Below, in pieces: positions 1 to 7,904 of a stretch of DNA of 20,000 bases. The notes under the pieces were generated by a model, which saw only the letters and a list, made by a program, of their open reading frames with translations, was not told the DNA's origin and did not search any database. Source of the stretch: Mesostigma viride (taxonomy: Eukaryota; Streptophyta; Mesostigmatophyceae; Mesostigmatales; Mesostigmataceae); the NCBI GenBank assembly GCA_009746045.1, contig RPFO01000130.1, positions 1,071,200-1,091,199 on the forward strand. The letters are read 5' to 3'. Every line of letters begins with the position of its first letter. The first letter of the stretch is position 1. A program made the translations under genes and the position numbers.

Positions 1-365
1 TGCTTGTAATCCCTGTGTGTGCACTACAGGAGAAAGGGCAGGGACCCCCAGTCTCCTTCATGCCAAAGGCATGCCACAGCTGCATTTGGGCGCGCTAGCT
101 AAACGGACACGCTAACGATCCGGCAAACTGTGGGTGCAATAAGACCCATGCATAGCGTAGCATAACAAGTATAGCGTGGGCAAGTAATCTGAACATAGCC
201 AGGGCGTAGCATGGCTGTACTAGGACTAGGCTAAGGCTATGGCTGGTTGTGTACCGTGCGTTGGCGGCACGTGACTAGGTATGTTGGCACAGCTAGGCAA
301 ACATTCTAGGCATGGCTGCCTTAGCGGCAGTGACGCCAATGGTTACAAGCTAGGGCTATTGCTAT
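1..365. other. Probable LINE ORF1-ORF2 spacer, inverted; no gene seen
   Basis: No credible reading frame on either strand. It abuts the stop codon of the inverted ORF1 fragment that follows. Read on the minus strand, the first bases after that stop resemble the bases after the ORF1 stop in the second LINE copy near 16387 (both begin with an AATAT-type motif). The stretch is rich in TAG/CTAG words. I infer that it is the LINE's ORF1-ORF2 spacer in inverted orientation, but the match is short and the left boundary lies outside the window or cannot be seen. Confidence 0.35.
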
Positions 366-690
366 ATTCTAGCCCGCTGGGGGCGTCCACATCTTGTGGT
401 TGATCATCAGGTCCCCGCCCCTCCAGTACACCTTGGGCTTCTGGGGGTCCTGCTTATGGCGGAGGTATTCCGGCCACAGGTCGCGTCGCTGCTGTTGCTG
501 AGCAGGGGTCAGGTCGTCATCCAGCGTCCAGGTGAGGTCGTGCAACCTCTTGCGACAAGAGAGGAACCGCTGCTTATCCTCAGCAGGGGAGGGGAAGGTG
601 CCGCAGGACTGGTGGGGGAGCCGCCTTGTCCCGTGAGTGGGGAAGGCGGTGGCACCCACGCAGTTCTACCTCACCTACCAGGCCCATGGA
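366..690 (-). pseudogene. LINE ORF1 protein, C-terminal fragment, inverted
   Basis: The minus-strand frame matches the C-terminal half of the LINE ORF1 protein found on the plus strand at 16080-16386. Shared landmarks in order are an HRLP-type motif, an FLxxRKRL motif, TLDDDLTxAQQQxRR, then LWPxYL, VYWxG and a terminal HKxW before the stop near 367. This is the arrangement of the L1 ORF1p RRM plus C-terminal domain, an RNA-binding chaperone that coats LINE RNA. A frameshift lies near 600-650, because the HRLP segment fits better in a neighbouring frame. The N-terminal half is absent. It lies immediately upstream of ORF2 but in the opposite orientation, which is not the functional LINE order. 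Confidence 0.75.
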
Positions 691-3600
691 TGAGGGTAAG
701 AAGCTGGTTCTTGAGCTCGTCAGCAAGAGAGGTTGACGTCTCACCTGGCTTCTGGACCGACGGCCATAGCTATCGGGTAGAAGAGCTCGTTGCCTTCTGC
801 ATAGCCCATCGTGTTTCTATTCTAGGCGTTCAGGAACATCGCCGAAAGGTGCCACTTGGCATGGTGAGCACTGATCGCCTGGCGGGTGGCTGGCGGTTTA
901 ATTTACTTCGCTGGCAGTGGTACGCCCGAGGCCAAGGTGGTGTTGGTCTTTTGTGTTCGCCGCTGGCAGTTGCTAGCCTCAGCACGCCGTGAAGTTTCTA
1001 ACCCCACGCCTTATGGTAGCACATTTCACCTCCGTCGAGGGGCGGTCTAAGCTAGCACCACCTCACGGTGGGGGTGGGCTACGCACCCCATAGTGGTCTA
1101 CCTGAGTCCGAACGCCAGGAGTTCTTCGAGTCCTTGCATAGCCTCGAGGGGGTCACTCCGGCCTGCCACTTTTTGGTTATGCTGCTCGACGCCAATGCCA
1201 CGCTCCCCGTGGGCACTGCTGGCAGTCGCTCTGCGCCTGCTGACACTACTGCTACTAACGACAACACTCCCCTGTTTTCTGCCTTTTTGCGGGATAGCGG
1301 GCATTGGTTGAGCACTGTCAACTGCCACTTCCAACGTCCCTCACAGGACTTGGTCACTTTTCATGGCCCTAACGGCCGTCAGGCCACGTTTGGACTACGT
1401 GGTGCATGGTACGGGAGCCCAGGTGCACCTCGGTTCTGGACACCCGAGTGTTTGACACGCCCACGGTGTGCTCTGACCACCGGTTGGTGCGCGCGACCAT
1501 TCGGCTCCGGTTCCACGTCCCCGCGCGCCGCGCCCCAGTGGTCCGCCCTGACTGGTCTGCTCTACGCCCGGTCCGGGGAGATCCTGAGGACTGGACGGAC
1601 GCCGAGCACGAGCGGAACCGCCATTTTTGCGGGCTTTGCGGCCCGCCCCGTGCCCCGCTGCTGGCGGCCCGGCACCTGCCGGCCATGCCCCACCGCCGCC
1701 CCGGCCCGCTCTACCGCCAGGACCCCATGCAAGGTCTTGGCCGCCCGGCACCGCCTCAAGCGTAACTGGGACCCGCTCAGTGCAGAAACCAGTGCTCAAG
1801 GCCGGCCGCTCTCGTGGAGGCCTACGAGCACGCTCAAGACGCGGAGGCGGCCCAGTGCATCGCGGATGCCAAGGCCTGCCAGGCTCGCAACCAGGGCAAG
1901 GACATGTGGTACCACCTCGACTGGCTCGGCGGCCGGCGGCAGCGCACCCCGGTGGAGCACACGGGGCCGGGACAGCACGGCGCCGGTCAGCCTTGACCGC
2001 TGGTAATGGCCCACAATGTTTCCTTGACCGGTGGGGCTCGCGCCCCCCCCCGGCCGCCGCTTCACCCCGAGACGGCCGCCCGCCTCGGGGTTGCCGGACC
2101 CCCGCCGCCGCCAGCGCCCCCCTCCTCGGCCGCGGACTATATACCAAGTCCCCGCCTTGCAGGAGGGCTGCATGCCTTGCCACTGACGACGTCGTCCACC
2201 CCTTCACTTTGAAGGAATTGGACGGCGCCCTTGCTCGCCTGCGGTACGATGCGGCGGTCGGTGCCAAGCACCTTTCTGATGAGCTGCTGAAGACCCCTGA
2301 TCCGGCGGTTAGGGATCTTCTGCTGGCGTTCTGCAACCGTGTCCTGCTTTCTGACGAGCCTCCGCCTGCTGAGTGGCAGAGGGCCATCCGCGTCATGCTG
2401 TACAAGAAGGGCTCTGCTGCTGACCCCGGTAACGACCGGGGTGTCTGCCTCAGTGCCTCCAGAGCGCCGCGCTGAAGGTCTTCATGCGCATGATGCTGCA
2501 CAGGCTCGACCGCACCGCGCTGGACCCACACCTGGGTGAGTCTCAGATGGGTTCCCATTGTGGTCGTAACACTGTCATGGCTGTGTTTGTCGCGCGCCGG
2601 TTGATGCATGGAGGAGGTGCATCGCCTTCCCCCTGACAGTTTGCCGCTGGTCTTCATTTTTGTTGACTATATCAAGGCCTTTGACACGGTCCTCTGGGAG
2701 GCTCTTTGGGCCATCCTAGCTCTGGATCGAGTGCCACCTGCATTTATTGCTGCCATTCGCCGACTGTATGAGGGCTCACTGTCAGGCAGTAGTGCGGACT
2801 GCGGAAGGCACCACCCCACCATTCCCCCTTCACCACTGGGTGTGGTAAGGTTGTGTCCTGTCCCCATATCTGTTCATTATTGTCGTGGATCACGTCATGC
2901 GCCGGGCACGTGCGCGCTTTTACTGCTTTCAAGGGGTTCGAACCTGGCTACCGCCTGGCCGACCTGATTTATGCGGATGACACCACCCTCATCGCGCGCC
3001 CCGAGCACATTCAGACCTGGCTGGACTGTCTGGGCCTGGAGGCAAGGGCGGTGGGGTTGGAGATTAGTGTAAAAACTGAGGCGATGGTGATTGGGGCCTC
3101 CAGTACACCGCCGCTGCCGCGCCTGCTCGACGGGACAACGGTCCCGTTTCGCGATCGCTTCAAACTGTTAGGGTGCTGGCTCCCTGACACCGCCGACGAT
3201 GTGGACACCCGCATTGGCCTGGCCTGGGCTAGGCTCCGTTCACTCAACACCTACTGGCGCTCGAAGGGCCTGGGCGAGCACCGCAAGCGCATGCTCTTCA
3301 AGGTCCTCGTCCTCACGGTGCTCACGTATGGCGCCGCGGCGTGGACACTCACCCCCACACTGGCATCTAGTGGCATCTAGGCTAGACGGCACAGTTTACA
3401 GGATGCTCCGACAGGTCCTGAACGTAGGGTACGTTTCCAAGCGCCCGTCATCAGAGTCTTTGTATCAGGGCGCATGCCTCGTATTTCGGACGAGATTAGA
3501 CAGCGTAGGATAGCATTTGTAGGACACCTTCCTCGCACCAGCCAGGTCGACACCGCCCTAGCTTGGTCTGGCAGGCCCCCAGCGGCTTGGCCAGCCAGGG

Positions 3601-3852
3601 CGGCACATTCTGACCTGGCCTGGCCCCAAGGGCATTGCCAAAAAGGTAGGGAAACATGTCACGAACTACGTACAGATGTTGCTGGATGACCTACTGGTCC
3701 CAGCCCAGTTTGAATACCGCATCCACTCTCTCTCCCTTCTTTGGACTGCCATGCAGAACAAGACGCGGTGGAAGAGGATTGTCAAGGCTCACACGCCCGA
3801 CCCTGTGGGCAAGCCACCTCCCCCCAAAACGAGGAGGCGTTTTGATGAGTAG
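690..3852 (+). pseudogene. LINE ORF2: APE endonuclease + reverse transcriptase, frameshifted
   Basis: Decayed ORF2 of a non-LTR retrotransposon, which in life nicks target DNA and reverse transcribes the element RNA. Landmarks occur in order but in changing frames. An APE-type endonuclease start contains ILGVQEHR (about 810-840), an LLDANA motif near 1180, and CSDHRLV (about 1470-1490), the conserved SDH motif. The RT domain follows: FTLKELDGAL (about 2200), the fingers, FVDYIKAFDTV with the catalytic Asp (about 2660-2690), a damaged motif B near 2830-2890, and YADD at 2969-2980. The C-terminal region contains LTYGAAAWTL (about 3325-3355), RRIAFVGHLPRT (about 3505-3540) and ends with an Arg-rich tail and TAG at 3850. 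At least six frame changes exclude function. No RNase H domain was recognised. The closest type is an L1-like clade. Confidence 0.88.
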
Positions 3853-3947
3853 GGTAGTCAGGATTTTTCTAGACTAGCTAGATTAGCGTTAGGTTAGTCC
3901 GATTACGCGGCTCTCTCCACTCCACCACCCATCAAGGAATATGTGCT

Positions 3948-3972
3948 ACATGATCTCCCAACGGAGGCATGT
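3948..3972 (+). other. LINE 3'-terminal stem-loop (copy A)
   Basis: ACATG (3948-3952) pairs with CATGT (3968-3972), and CTCC pairs with GGAG around a CAAC loop. The hairpin lies a few bases before the A/T-rich tandem tail. Equivalent hairpins are at 4466-4490 and 17192-17214. In many LINE clades a 3' stem-loop of this kind is the recognition site of the reverse transcriptase, so I infer the same role here. Confidence 0.55.
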
Positions 3973-3997
3973 TATAATTTAATTTAATTTAATTTAA

Positions 3998-4165
3998 TCG
4001 AACTGGGGACCTCTCGCACCAACTTTTGCTGACTATAGGACGGACGTCTCCTGATCCTAAGGCATCGCCAACTGACACCTATAGTCATCCGCAAAAGTTC
4101 TCCTTTCAGGGGAGTGATGCAAGCCTTTCGGATTTGGTACTAGATAAATCATTCGAGTTATGTTC
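3998..4165 (-). repeat. Repeat Y, reverse copy
   Basis: This stretch is the reverse complement of 6836-7000, with roughly a dozen differences and one single-base indel over about 160 bases by eye. Read in the minus direction it begins with a CTCGA-type end, contains GGAGACGTCCGTCCTATAGT, and ends at GGTCCCCAGTTCGATT, where LINE copy A's tail abuts. The AGTTCGATTCC motif, complete in the other copy, matches a tRNA B-box, but no full tRNA fold is visible. It could be one end of a long-terminal-inverted-repeat element or a tRNA-derived SINE piece. Confidence 0.7.
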
Positions 4166-4177
4166 CTAATGAATGAA

Positions 4178-4330
4178 TTAATCAAGGAGACAACGTACTA
4201 GCGCAGGCCATAAATCGGGAGAATCCGGACATTGCAGCTCGAGCCTGCCGTTATCTTGTCTGCGTTTTCGCGTCGTTCAGGATGATGAATATGAATGGAG
4301 ATGGAAATGTGCAGCCTTGTGCCTTGATGC
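4178..4330 (+). repeat. Repeat X, left part (split)
   Basis: This matches 14846-14995 with a few substitutions. Shared landmarks are ATCAAGGAGACAAC, AATCGGGAGAATCCGGAC, CTCGAGCCTGCCGTTATCTT and GTTCAGGATGATGAA. The remainder of the repeat, contiguous at 14996-15052, is found here only at 5177-5237, after the intervening LINE fragment and foldback element. Function unknown; no coding frame recognised. Confidence 0.7.
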
Positions 4331-4333
4331 AGC

Positions 4334-4500
4334 CTTGTGGGCAAGCCACCTCCCCCCAAGCGGAGGAGGCGTTTTGATGAGTAGTGTAGTTAGACTTTTC
4401 TAGATAGAGTTAGGATCGTTCGATCACGCGGCTTCCTCCACCCCATCCATCATGGAATATGTGCTACATGACCCCCCCACGGAGGCATGTTATAATTTAA
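4334..4500 (+). mobile_element. LINE copy B, 5'-truncated 3' end
   Basis: About 165 bases nearly identical to 3810-3985: the last codons of ORF2 (GKPPPPKRRRRFDE, then TAG), the 3' UTR, the ACATG...CATGT stem-loop at 4466-4490 and the start of the TTTAA tail. The tail appears to continue after the foldback element at 5154-5170 (TTAAATTAATTT). Extreme 5' truncation with an intact 3' end is the usual outcome of target-primed reverse transcription. It was inserted into repeat X; a short TGTGC near each junction may be the target-site duplication, though it is too short to be sure. Confidence 0.78.
4466..4490 (+). other. LINE 3'-terminal stem-loop (copy B)
   Basis: The outer stem ACATG (4466-4470) with CATGT (4486-4490) is kept as in copy A, while the inner stem is partly lost (a C-run faces CGGAGG). 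Confidence 0.45.
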
Positions 4501-5153
4501 GGGGACTCGTCACCAAAACACCAAAAAATCAATAAAAATTCAAAACTCACATTAAACCTATGCGAACAATGCCCAAATGGGTTTGGGGACCCAAAGTAGC
4601 ATTTATGACGATTTGTCGTGCACTTACTTGGGGTATTACCCCCGGCATTTGGCTAAAAATAGCACAAGACGCTAAACCGTTTTTGCCACGCCACGGTCAA
4701 TAGGAGCATCTGATTGACCTGCCCATACATTCCAAACAAGTTCCCCCTCTCCTCGACCGTTTGAGTTACTAACATGGTTCAGCGGGTCAGGTTTGTGAGA
4801 GTTATTAATTTTCCCGCGAAAAAAGACCGTATTTTGGCGGGAAAATTAATAACTCTCACAAACCTGACCCGCCGACCCATGTTAGTAGCTCAAACGGTCG
4901 AGGAGAGGGGGAACTCGTTTGGAATGTATGGGCAGGTCAAACAGATGCTCCTATTGACCGTTGGGCGGCAAGAACGGTTTAGCGTCTTGTGCTATTTTTA
5001 GCCACATGCCAGGGGTAGTACCCCTAGTAAGTGCACGACAAATCGTCATAAATGCTACTTTGTGTCCCCAATCACTTTTGGGCACTGTTTGCATAGGTTT
5101 AATGCGAGTTTTGAATTTTTATTGATTTTTTGGTGTTTTGGTGACGAGTCCCC
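4501..5153. mobile_element. 653-bp foldback element with TTAA flanks
   Basis: Two 317-bp arms (4501-4817 and 4837-5153) are reverse complements with about 20 mismatches and no net indels, roughly 94% identity counted by eye. They surround a 19-base loop (4818-4836). The ends read GGGGACTCGTCACC and its complement. TTAA lies directly outside both ends (4497-4500 and 5154-5157), which fits a TTAA target duplication as made by piggyBac-type transposases, although TTAA is also part of the LINE tail it sits in. No transposase is encoded; the open frame across the centre is a product of the palindrome. Best described as a non-autonomous MITE/foldback element. Confidence 0.88.
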
Positions 5154-5176
5154 TTAAATTAATTTTTTTTGTGTGT

Positions 5177-5237
5177 GCATTGAAATTAAGGCTGGCTTAC
5201 GTGTAGAGCGACTAGATGACCTAGATCGACGGTGGGG
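5177..5237 (+). repeat. Repeat X, right part (split)
   Basis: This continues repeat X: GCATTGAAATTA, GGCTGGCTTACGTGTAGAG and CGACTAGATGACCTAGA are shared with 14996-15046, after which a few bases differ before a shared GGTGGGG. In the other copy these bases follow the left part without interruption. Confidence 0.68.
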
Positions 5238-5246
5238 CCGGAAACA

Positions 5247-5338
5247 GCTTGCTTGATCAGTGCGTGTGTTTCGAGCCTAGCTGGCCGGGAGGGTGTAGTG
5301 GTGAGCACCACTGATGCGATCGCTCTCCCACCATTTAC
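5247..5338 (+). repeat. Repeat Z, left part (split)
   Basis: Reverse complement of 12454-12546, including TTGCTTGATCAG, TGTGTTTCGAGCCT, GGCCGGGAG, GGTGAGCACCA and CGCTCTCCCACCATT. The repeat resumes at 6427 after the inserted element. The last eight bases, CCATTTAC, recur at 6427-6434 and form the apparent target-site duplication. Confidence 0.7.
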
Positions 5339-5373
5339 CTGCCTGTCCGCGACACTCCCGGAGCTTGTGTATA

Positions 5374-5465
5374 CCACCCCCCGCCCCCCCGTTTCCGGGG
5401 GGGGGTCTTGACCCCCGAACCCCCCCCCCCCCCCCAGTTTTGGGGGTGGGGGGTGGGGGGGTCAG
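5374..5465. repeat. C/G-tract subterminal repeat, left
   Basis: Alternating homopolymer runs of C and G with short spacers. The order is C-run, TTTC, G-run, GTC, a short GACCC spacer, AACCCCC, TTTT, GGGGTGGGG, GTC. The same order is seen at 6293-6390 in the same orientation. The C and G runs can pair with each other, and the G-strand could form quadruplexes. Confidence 0.6.
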
Positions 5466-5718
5466 CTCCTAAAAAATTATATATATATGGTTGTCTCCTT
5501 GATATATATTCATTGAGAATGATAGATTACGGAGGTGAGATAGGCACGCAACATAAGGAAAAACACGATAACTGGGAGAATAACCCTGAAGAAATTAATA
5601 GTAATCTGACACGGACATCCAAGGATCACGCCAGCTGCACAAGGAACAACTAACTATACATCACAAAACTACACGCAGCAACAGCGCTGCCGGCCCACCA
5701 TGCAGGCCTGGAAGGGAT

Positions 5719-6267
5719 CTAGACCGCATGGGTCGCGACAAAGTCGGCTCGGGTGCGGCGGAATAATACATCAGCCACGGTGCGAGTGAGGGCGAGTGAC
5801 AGGCGCTGCCGCCAATCCGAGGACCACGTGCGGGCCGACCACGGGGCGGTCTGACCCTCGAGGTCGAGGCGGTCTTCACGGCGTTGGCAGCACTCATGGA
5901 AAAACTCCGCTGTCTTGGTGCCCATGGCCCCGAACTCCTCAAGGACAAAGGGGATGACCCGGTGGGGCCCCACATTGCCGTAGGAGGTGCCCAAACTTGT
6001 CGCGCTCAGCCACAGCGGCAGCAGCACCGGCATCCACAGCCGCCCGGAGGATGTGGCGACCGGAGAGCGGCCGAGCCACGGAGACATCGATGAGCAGGTG
6101 GCAACCCTGCCCGTCGTAGTCAAGCACGGTAATGTCGGGGCGGTGGTTGGGTGAGTAGAGGGCGGCCCCATCCGCGTCCTCGCACTTGATGGTGGAGTGG
6201 GGAAAGACCAACCGAACCATGGCACACACCACCCGGAGGAGAGCGGTATGGAGATAGAGGAACCAGA
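5719..6267 (-). pseudogene. PD-(D/E)XK-like endonuclease fragment (retroelement RLE-type)
   Basis: The minus-strand frame carries a core NHRPDITVLDYDG (about 6125-6165), then GCHLLIDVSVARP, an Ala-rich helix ending ERDK (about 5998), and after a frameshift near 5990 NVGPHRVIPFVLEEFGAMG. Asp in RPDI, Asp in LIDVSV and a downstream Lys have the order of a PD-(D/E)XK nuclease. The pattern resembles the restriction-like endonuclease found near the C-terminus of some non-LTR retrotransposons, including green-algal elements that carry both APE and RLE domains. The frame ends at 5719. No reverse transcriptase precedes it, so this is a captured or truncated piece. Family assignment is from motif memory, without a search. 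Confidence 0.45.
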
Positions 6268-6292
6268 ATTTATATTTTATACATTTGGCTGG

Positions 6293-6390
6293 CGCCCCCC
6301 CCCCCCCCCCCCTTTTTCGGGGGGGGGGGGGGTCCGACCCTTTAACCCCCGCCACTTTTAAGGGGTGGGGGGGTCTACCCCCCCCCCCCC
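6293..6390. repeat. C/G-tract subterminal repeat, right
   Basis: C-run, TTTTTC, G-run, GTCCGACCC, TTTAACCCCC, CACTTTTAAGGGG, G-run, GTCTA, C-run. It parallels the left tract at 5374-5465 in direct orientation, so the two could be short internal direct repeats or independent products of slippage. Confidence 0.55.
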
Positions 6391-6426
6391 CTCCCTGTAT
6401 ACACTACCTCCGGGAGTTGCGGACAG

Positions 6427-6665
6427 CCATTTACGAGGAAATACCCGCAAATGGAAAACCACTGAAAAGGTCTATCTAGTCAGTCATTACGTTAGCCATG
6501 CCATGTTTCCACATGTCCAAGAACTGCACATGGTGCAAAGGCAAAAATCCGGAGTACAGCACTTTCGAAGGCCGGTGCGGCGGGAACCAAAAGCCCACGT
6601 ATGCCAGAAAACATCGTGTTATTGTATCGACGCGACGGTGTGGACAACAAATCCAGTGCCAAGCT
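6427..6665 (+). repeat. Repeat Z, right part (split)
   Basis: Reverse complement of 12233-12463. Shared landmarks are AAATACCCGCAAATGGAAAA, CCACTGAAAAG, AACTGCACA, GGTGCAAAGG, ACCAAAAGCCCACGTATGCC and GTGTGGACAAC. A frame from 6498 gives a Cys-containing start (NCTWCKGKN, then CGGNQ), which in the other copy is interrupted by a 4-base gap and a stop. A decayed zinc-knuckle-like coding end is possible, but I do not recognise a family. Confidence 0.68.
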
Positions 6666-6835
6666 CGGAACGGCCGCAAAGGAGATCTGGCATCGTAGGG
6701 TTCAGATGTGCCGAGATACTAAGCGTAATTCCATCCGGTCCGCGATCCAGCGGTGCCACGTCCGATATTGCTGAATCTGTAGAAGATGACTCATCTACAA
6801 CTATATGCGCGCATGTAGTACTCCTACACACAGAT

Positions 6836-7000
6836 CTCGAGTGATTTATCTAGTACCAAATCCGAAAGGCTTGCATCACTCCCCGGACAGGAGAACTTTT
6901 GCGGATGACTGTAGGTGTAAGTTGGCGATGCCATGGTAACCGGAGACGTCCGTCCTATAGTCAGCAAAATTGGTGCGAGAGGTCCCCAGTTCGATTCCGG
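6836..7000 (+). repeat. Repeat Y, forward copy, with B-box-like motif
   Basis: Inverted partner of 3998-4165. It is extended here by GTTCGATTCCGG, the RNA polymerase III B-box consensus. The T-stem pairs only 3 of 5 positions and no matching acceptor strand exists, so it is not a tRNA gene. The two Y copies face each other across about 2.7 kb. Confidence 0.7.
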
Positions 7001-7003
7001 TCG

Positions 7004-7094
7004 GATTCATTTGCAGATCGCGTTTTCCGCGTTTTCCGCGGCCTGGCACTGAACGCAAAGGTTTTCACCTTTGCGGAGTGTCTGATCAGAATAT
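7004..7094 (+). repeat. Repeat W, copy 1
   Basis: Matches 14434-14527: GATTCATTTGCAGATCGCG, then CCGCGTTTTCCGCGG, GAACGCAAA, GGTTTTCACCTTTGCGG and ATCAGAATA. It contains a hairpin, CGCAAAGG with CCTTTGCG around a 6-base loop. It directly follows repeat Y here, but the second copy has no Y beside it. Confidence 0.7.
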
Positions 7095-7328
7095 GCGCGC
7101 ATGAGTGCATGTGCAGTTTGCAAAACATCACTTACACTGCAGACTTCGTTCACAATGTATCTGTTTATTCAAAAAGGCCTTACTTCAAAAGACTTACCAA
7201 AATTGGGAGCCGGATCAGCTCATTTTACCATATCTTGCTATAGCTGCAAGGCTTAGTTAACGAAAAAGTTACAAGCCACGACACATAGACTTCGGTCAGA
7301 GGATTTCCAACACAACACAGAGGCGGCA

Positions 7329-7431
7329 ATGCCTGCTCAGCATCTTTGATGTCTTTCAGAACGATGCGAGGTGCATCGCTCAGTAGTCTAACATGCATTT
7401 TTCAAAGATAGAGACACATCATAGCAGGCAT
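7329..7431. repeat. Hairpin repeat H1
   Basis: 103 bases folding on itself: ATGCCTGCT (7329-7337) with AGCAGGCAT (7423-7431), ATCTTTGA (7342-7349) with TCAAAGAT (7402-7409), and CGATGC with GCATCG around GAGGT (7362-7378). A second copy at 7694-7798 conserves the middle stem, but its outer extension and inner stem differ in sequence and still pair. Confidence 0.7.
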
Positions 7432-7716
7432 AATACCCGGAAACTAAACGGATGCAATGTTACTGACCAGCATAGGTTGCCTTTCCACTATCCTGGAAGA
7501 AAGAAGCTTCAATCTGCCTACCAATATCACACAATCTATCAATGCACGCCTGACTTTGACTTCGACAAAATAGCTAGAGAGTATCGGGGAATAGGAAAAA
7601 GGGCACTGCGTGCAATGATCCTAGAAGAATTGATGGAAAAAGCAAAGGCTTTTGCAGGAAACTGCATGGCGCTTGGACACGAACTGCGGCTTAACGTTCC
7701 TGCTCAGTATCTTTGA
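7393..7716 (+). CDS. Unrecognised open frame between two hairpin repeats
   Basis: Open frame of 107 codons starting with ATG inside the 3' arm of hairpin repeat H1 and ending with TGA inside the 5' arm of H2. The stretch DFDFDKIAREYRGIGK followed by a charged helical segment (ILEELMEKAKAFAG) looks like protein rather than noise, but no family is recognised. Because both ends lie in repeats, the original gene, if there was one, probably extended differently. An exon or a decayed fragment is as likely as a complete small gene. Confidence 0.25.
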   Translation: MHFSKIETHHSRHNTRKLNGCNVTDQHRLPFHYPGRKKLQSAYQYHTIYQCTPDFDFDKIAREYRGIGKRALRAMILEELMEKAKAFAGNCMALGHELRLNVPAQYL

Positions 7717-7798
7717 TATCGTTCAGGGCCAAGCGAATGCATGGCTCAGTAGTCTAACATGCATTTTCAAAGATAAAGGCACATCATAGCAGGAACGT
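7694..7798. repeat. Hairpin repeat H2
   Basis: 105 bases, direct repeat of H1. ACGTTCCTGCT (7694-7704) pairs with AGCAGGAACGT (7788-7798), ATCTTTGA (7709-7716) with TCAAAGAT (7767-7774), and GCCA with TGGC in the inner hairpin (7728-7745). The outer stem is 11 bp here against 9 bp in H1. Confidence 0.7.
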
Positions 7799-7904
7799 CG
7801 CCTGTCCATTACGCATCCTGTGTACTACAACTTTCATGGTACGGCAAACAATAAGGAATACTTTTCCCGGCATTGCCAAGGTCGAACAGTGGTGGAAGAC
7901 CAGT

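Larger units (their letters stand above)
690..3998 (+). mobile_element. LINE copy A (ORF2, 3' UTR and AATTT tail)
   Basis: The element consists of the broken ORF2, a 3' UTR of about 95 bases, a stem-loop at 3948-3972, and a terminal tandem tail of four to five ATTTA units at 3976-3998. The tail ends where repeat Y begins. The 3' UTR and the end of ORF2 are shared almost base for base with LINE copy B at 4334-4500, and more distantly with copy C up to 17236. The inverted ORF1 piece at 366-690 probably belongs to the same insertion. Confidence 0.8.
5339..6426 (-). mobile_element. About 1.1-kb TIR element with C/G tracts and an endonuclease fragment
   Basis: The insertion interrupts repeat Z and is flanked by the 8-bp direct repeat CCATTTAC. 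Its ends are imperfect terminal inverted repeats: CTGTCCGC, ACTCCCGGAG and GTGTATAC occur in the same order at both ends in opposite orientation, with small gaps. Just inside lie long C and G runs at 5374-5465 and 6293-6390 that also resemble each other in direct orientation. The interior has a minus-strand frame resembling a retroelement restriction-like endonuclease (5719-6267) and an AT-rich 190-base stretch (5470-5660). No transposase was recognised, so it is probably non-autonomous. The element class is uncertain; an 8-bp duplication occurs in several DNA transposon superfamilies. Confidence 0.6.

Noticed and set aside
1395-2657. 420-codon open frame on the minus strand
   Set aside because: It lies opposite LINE ORF2, is Arg/Gly/Pro-rich as GC-rich antisense frames are, and has no motif; the plus strand carries the conserved RT and APE motifs.
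4774-5001. 75-codon frame across the foldback centre
   Set aside because: It follows from the palindrome; the peptide mirrors the arms and has no family features.
6900-7000. tRNA gene in repeat Y
   Set aside because: It has a B-box, but only 3 of 5 T-stem pairs and no complementary acceptor strand.
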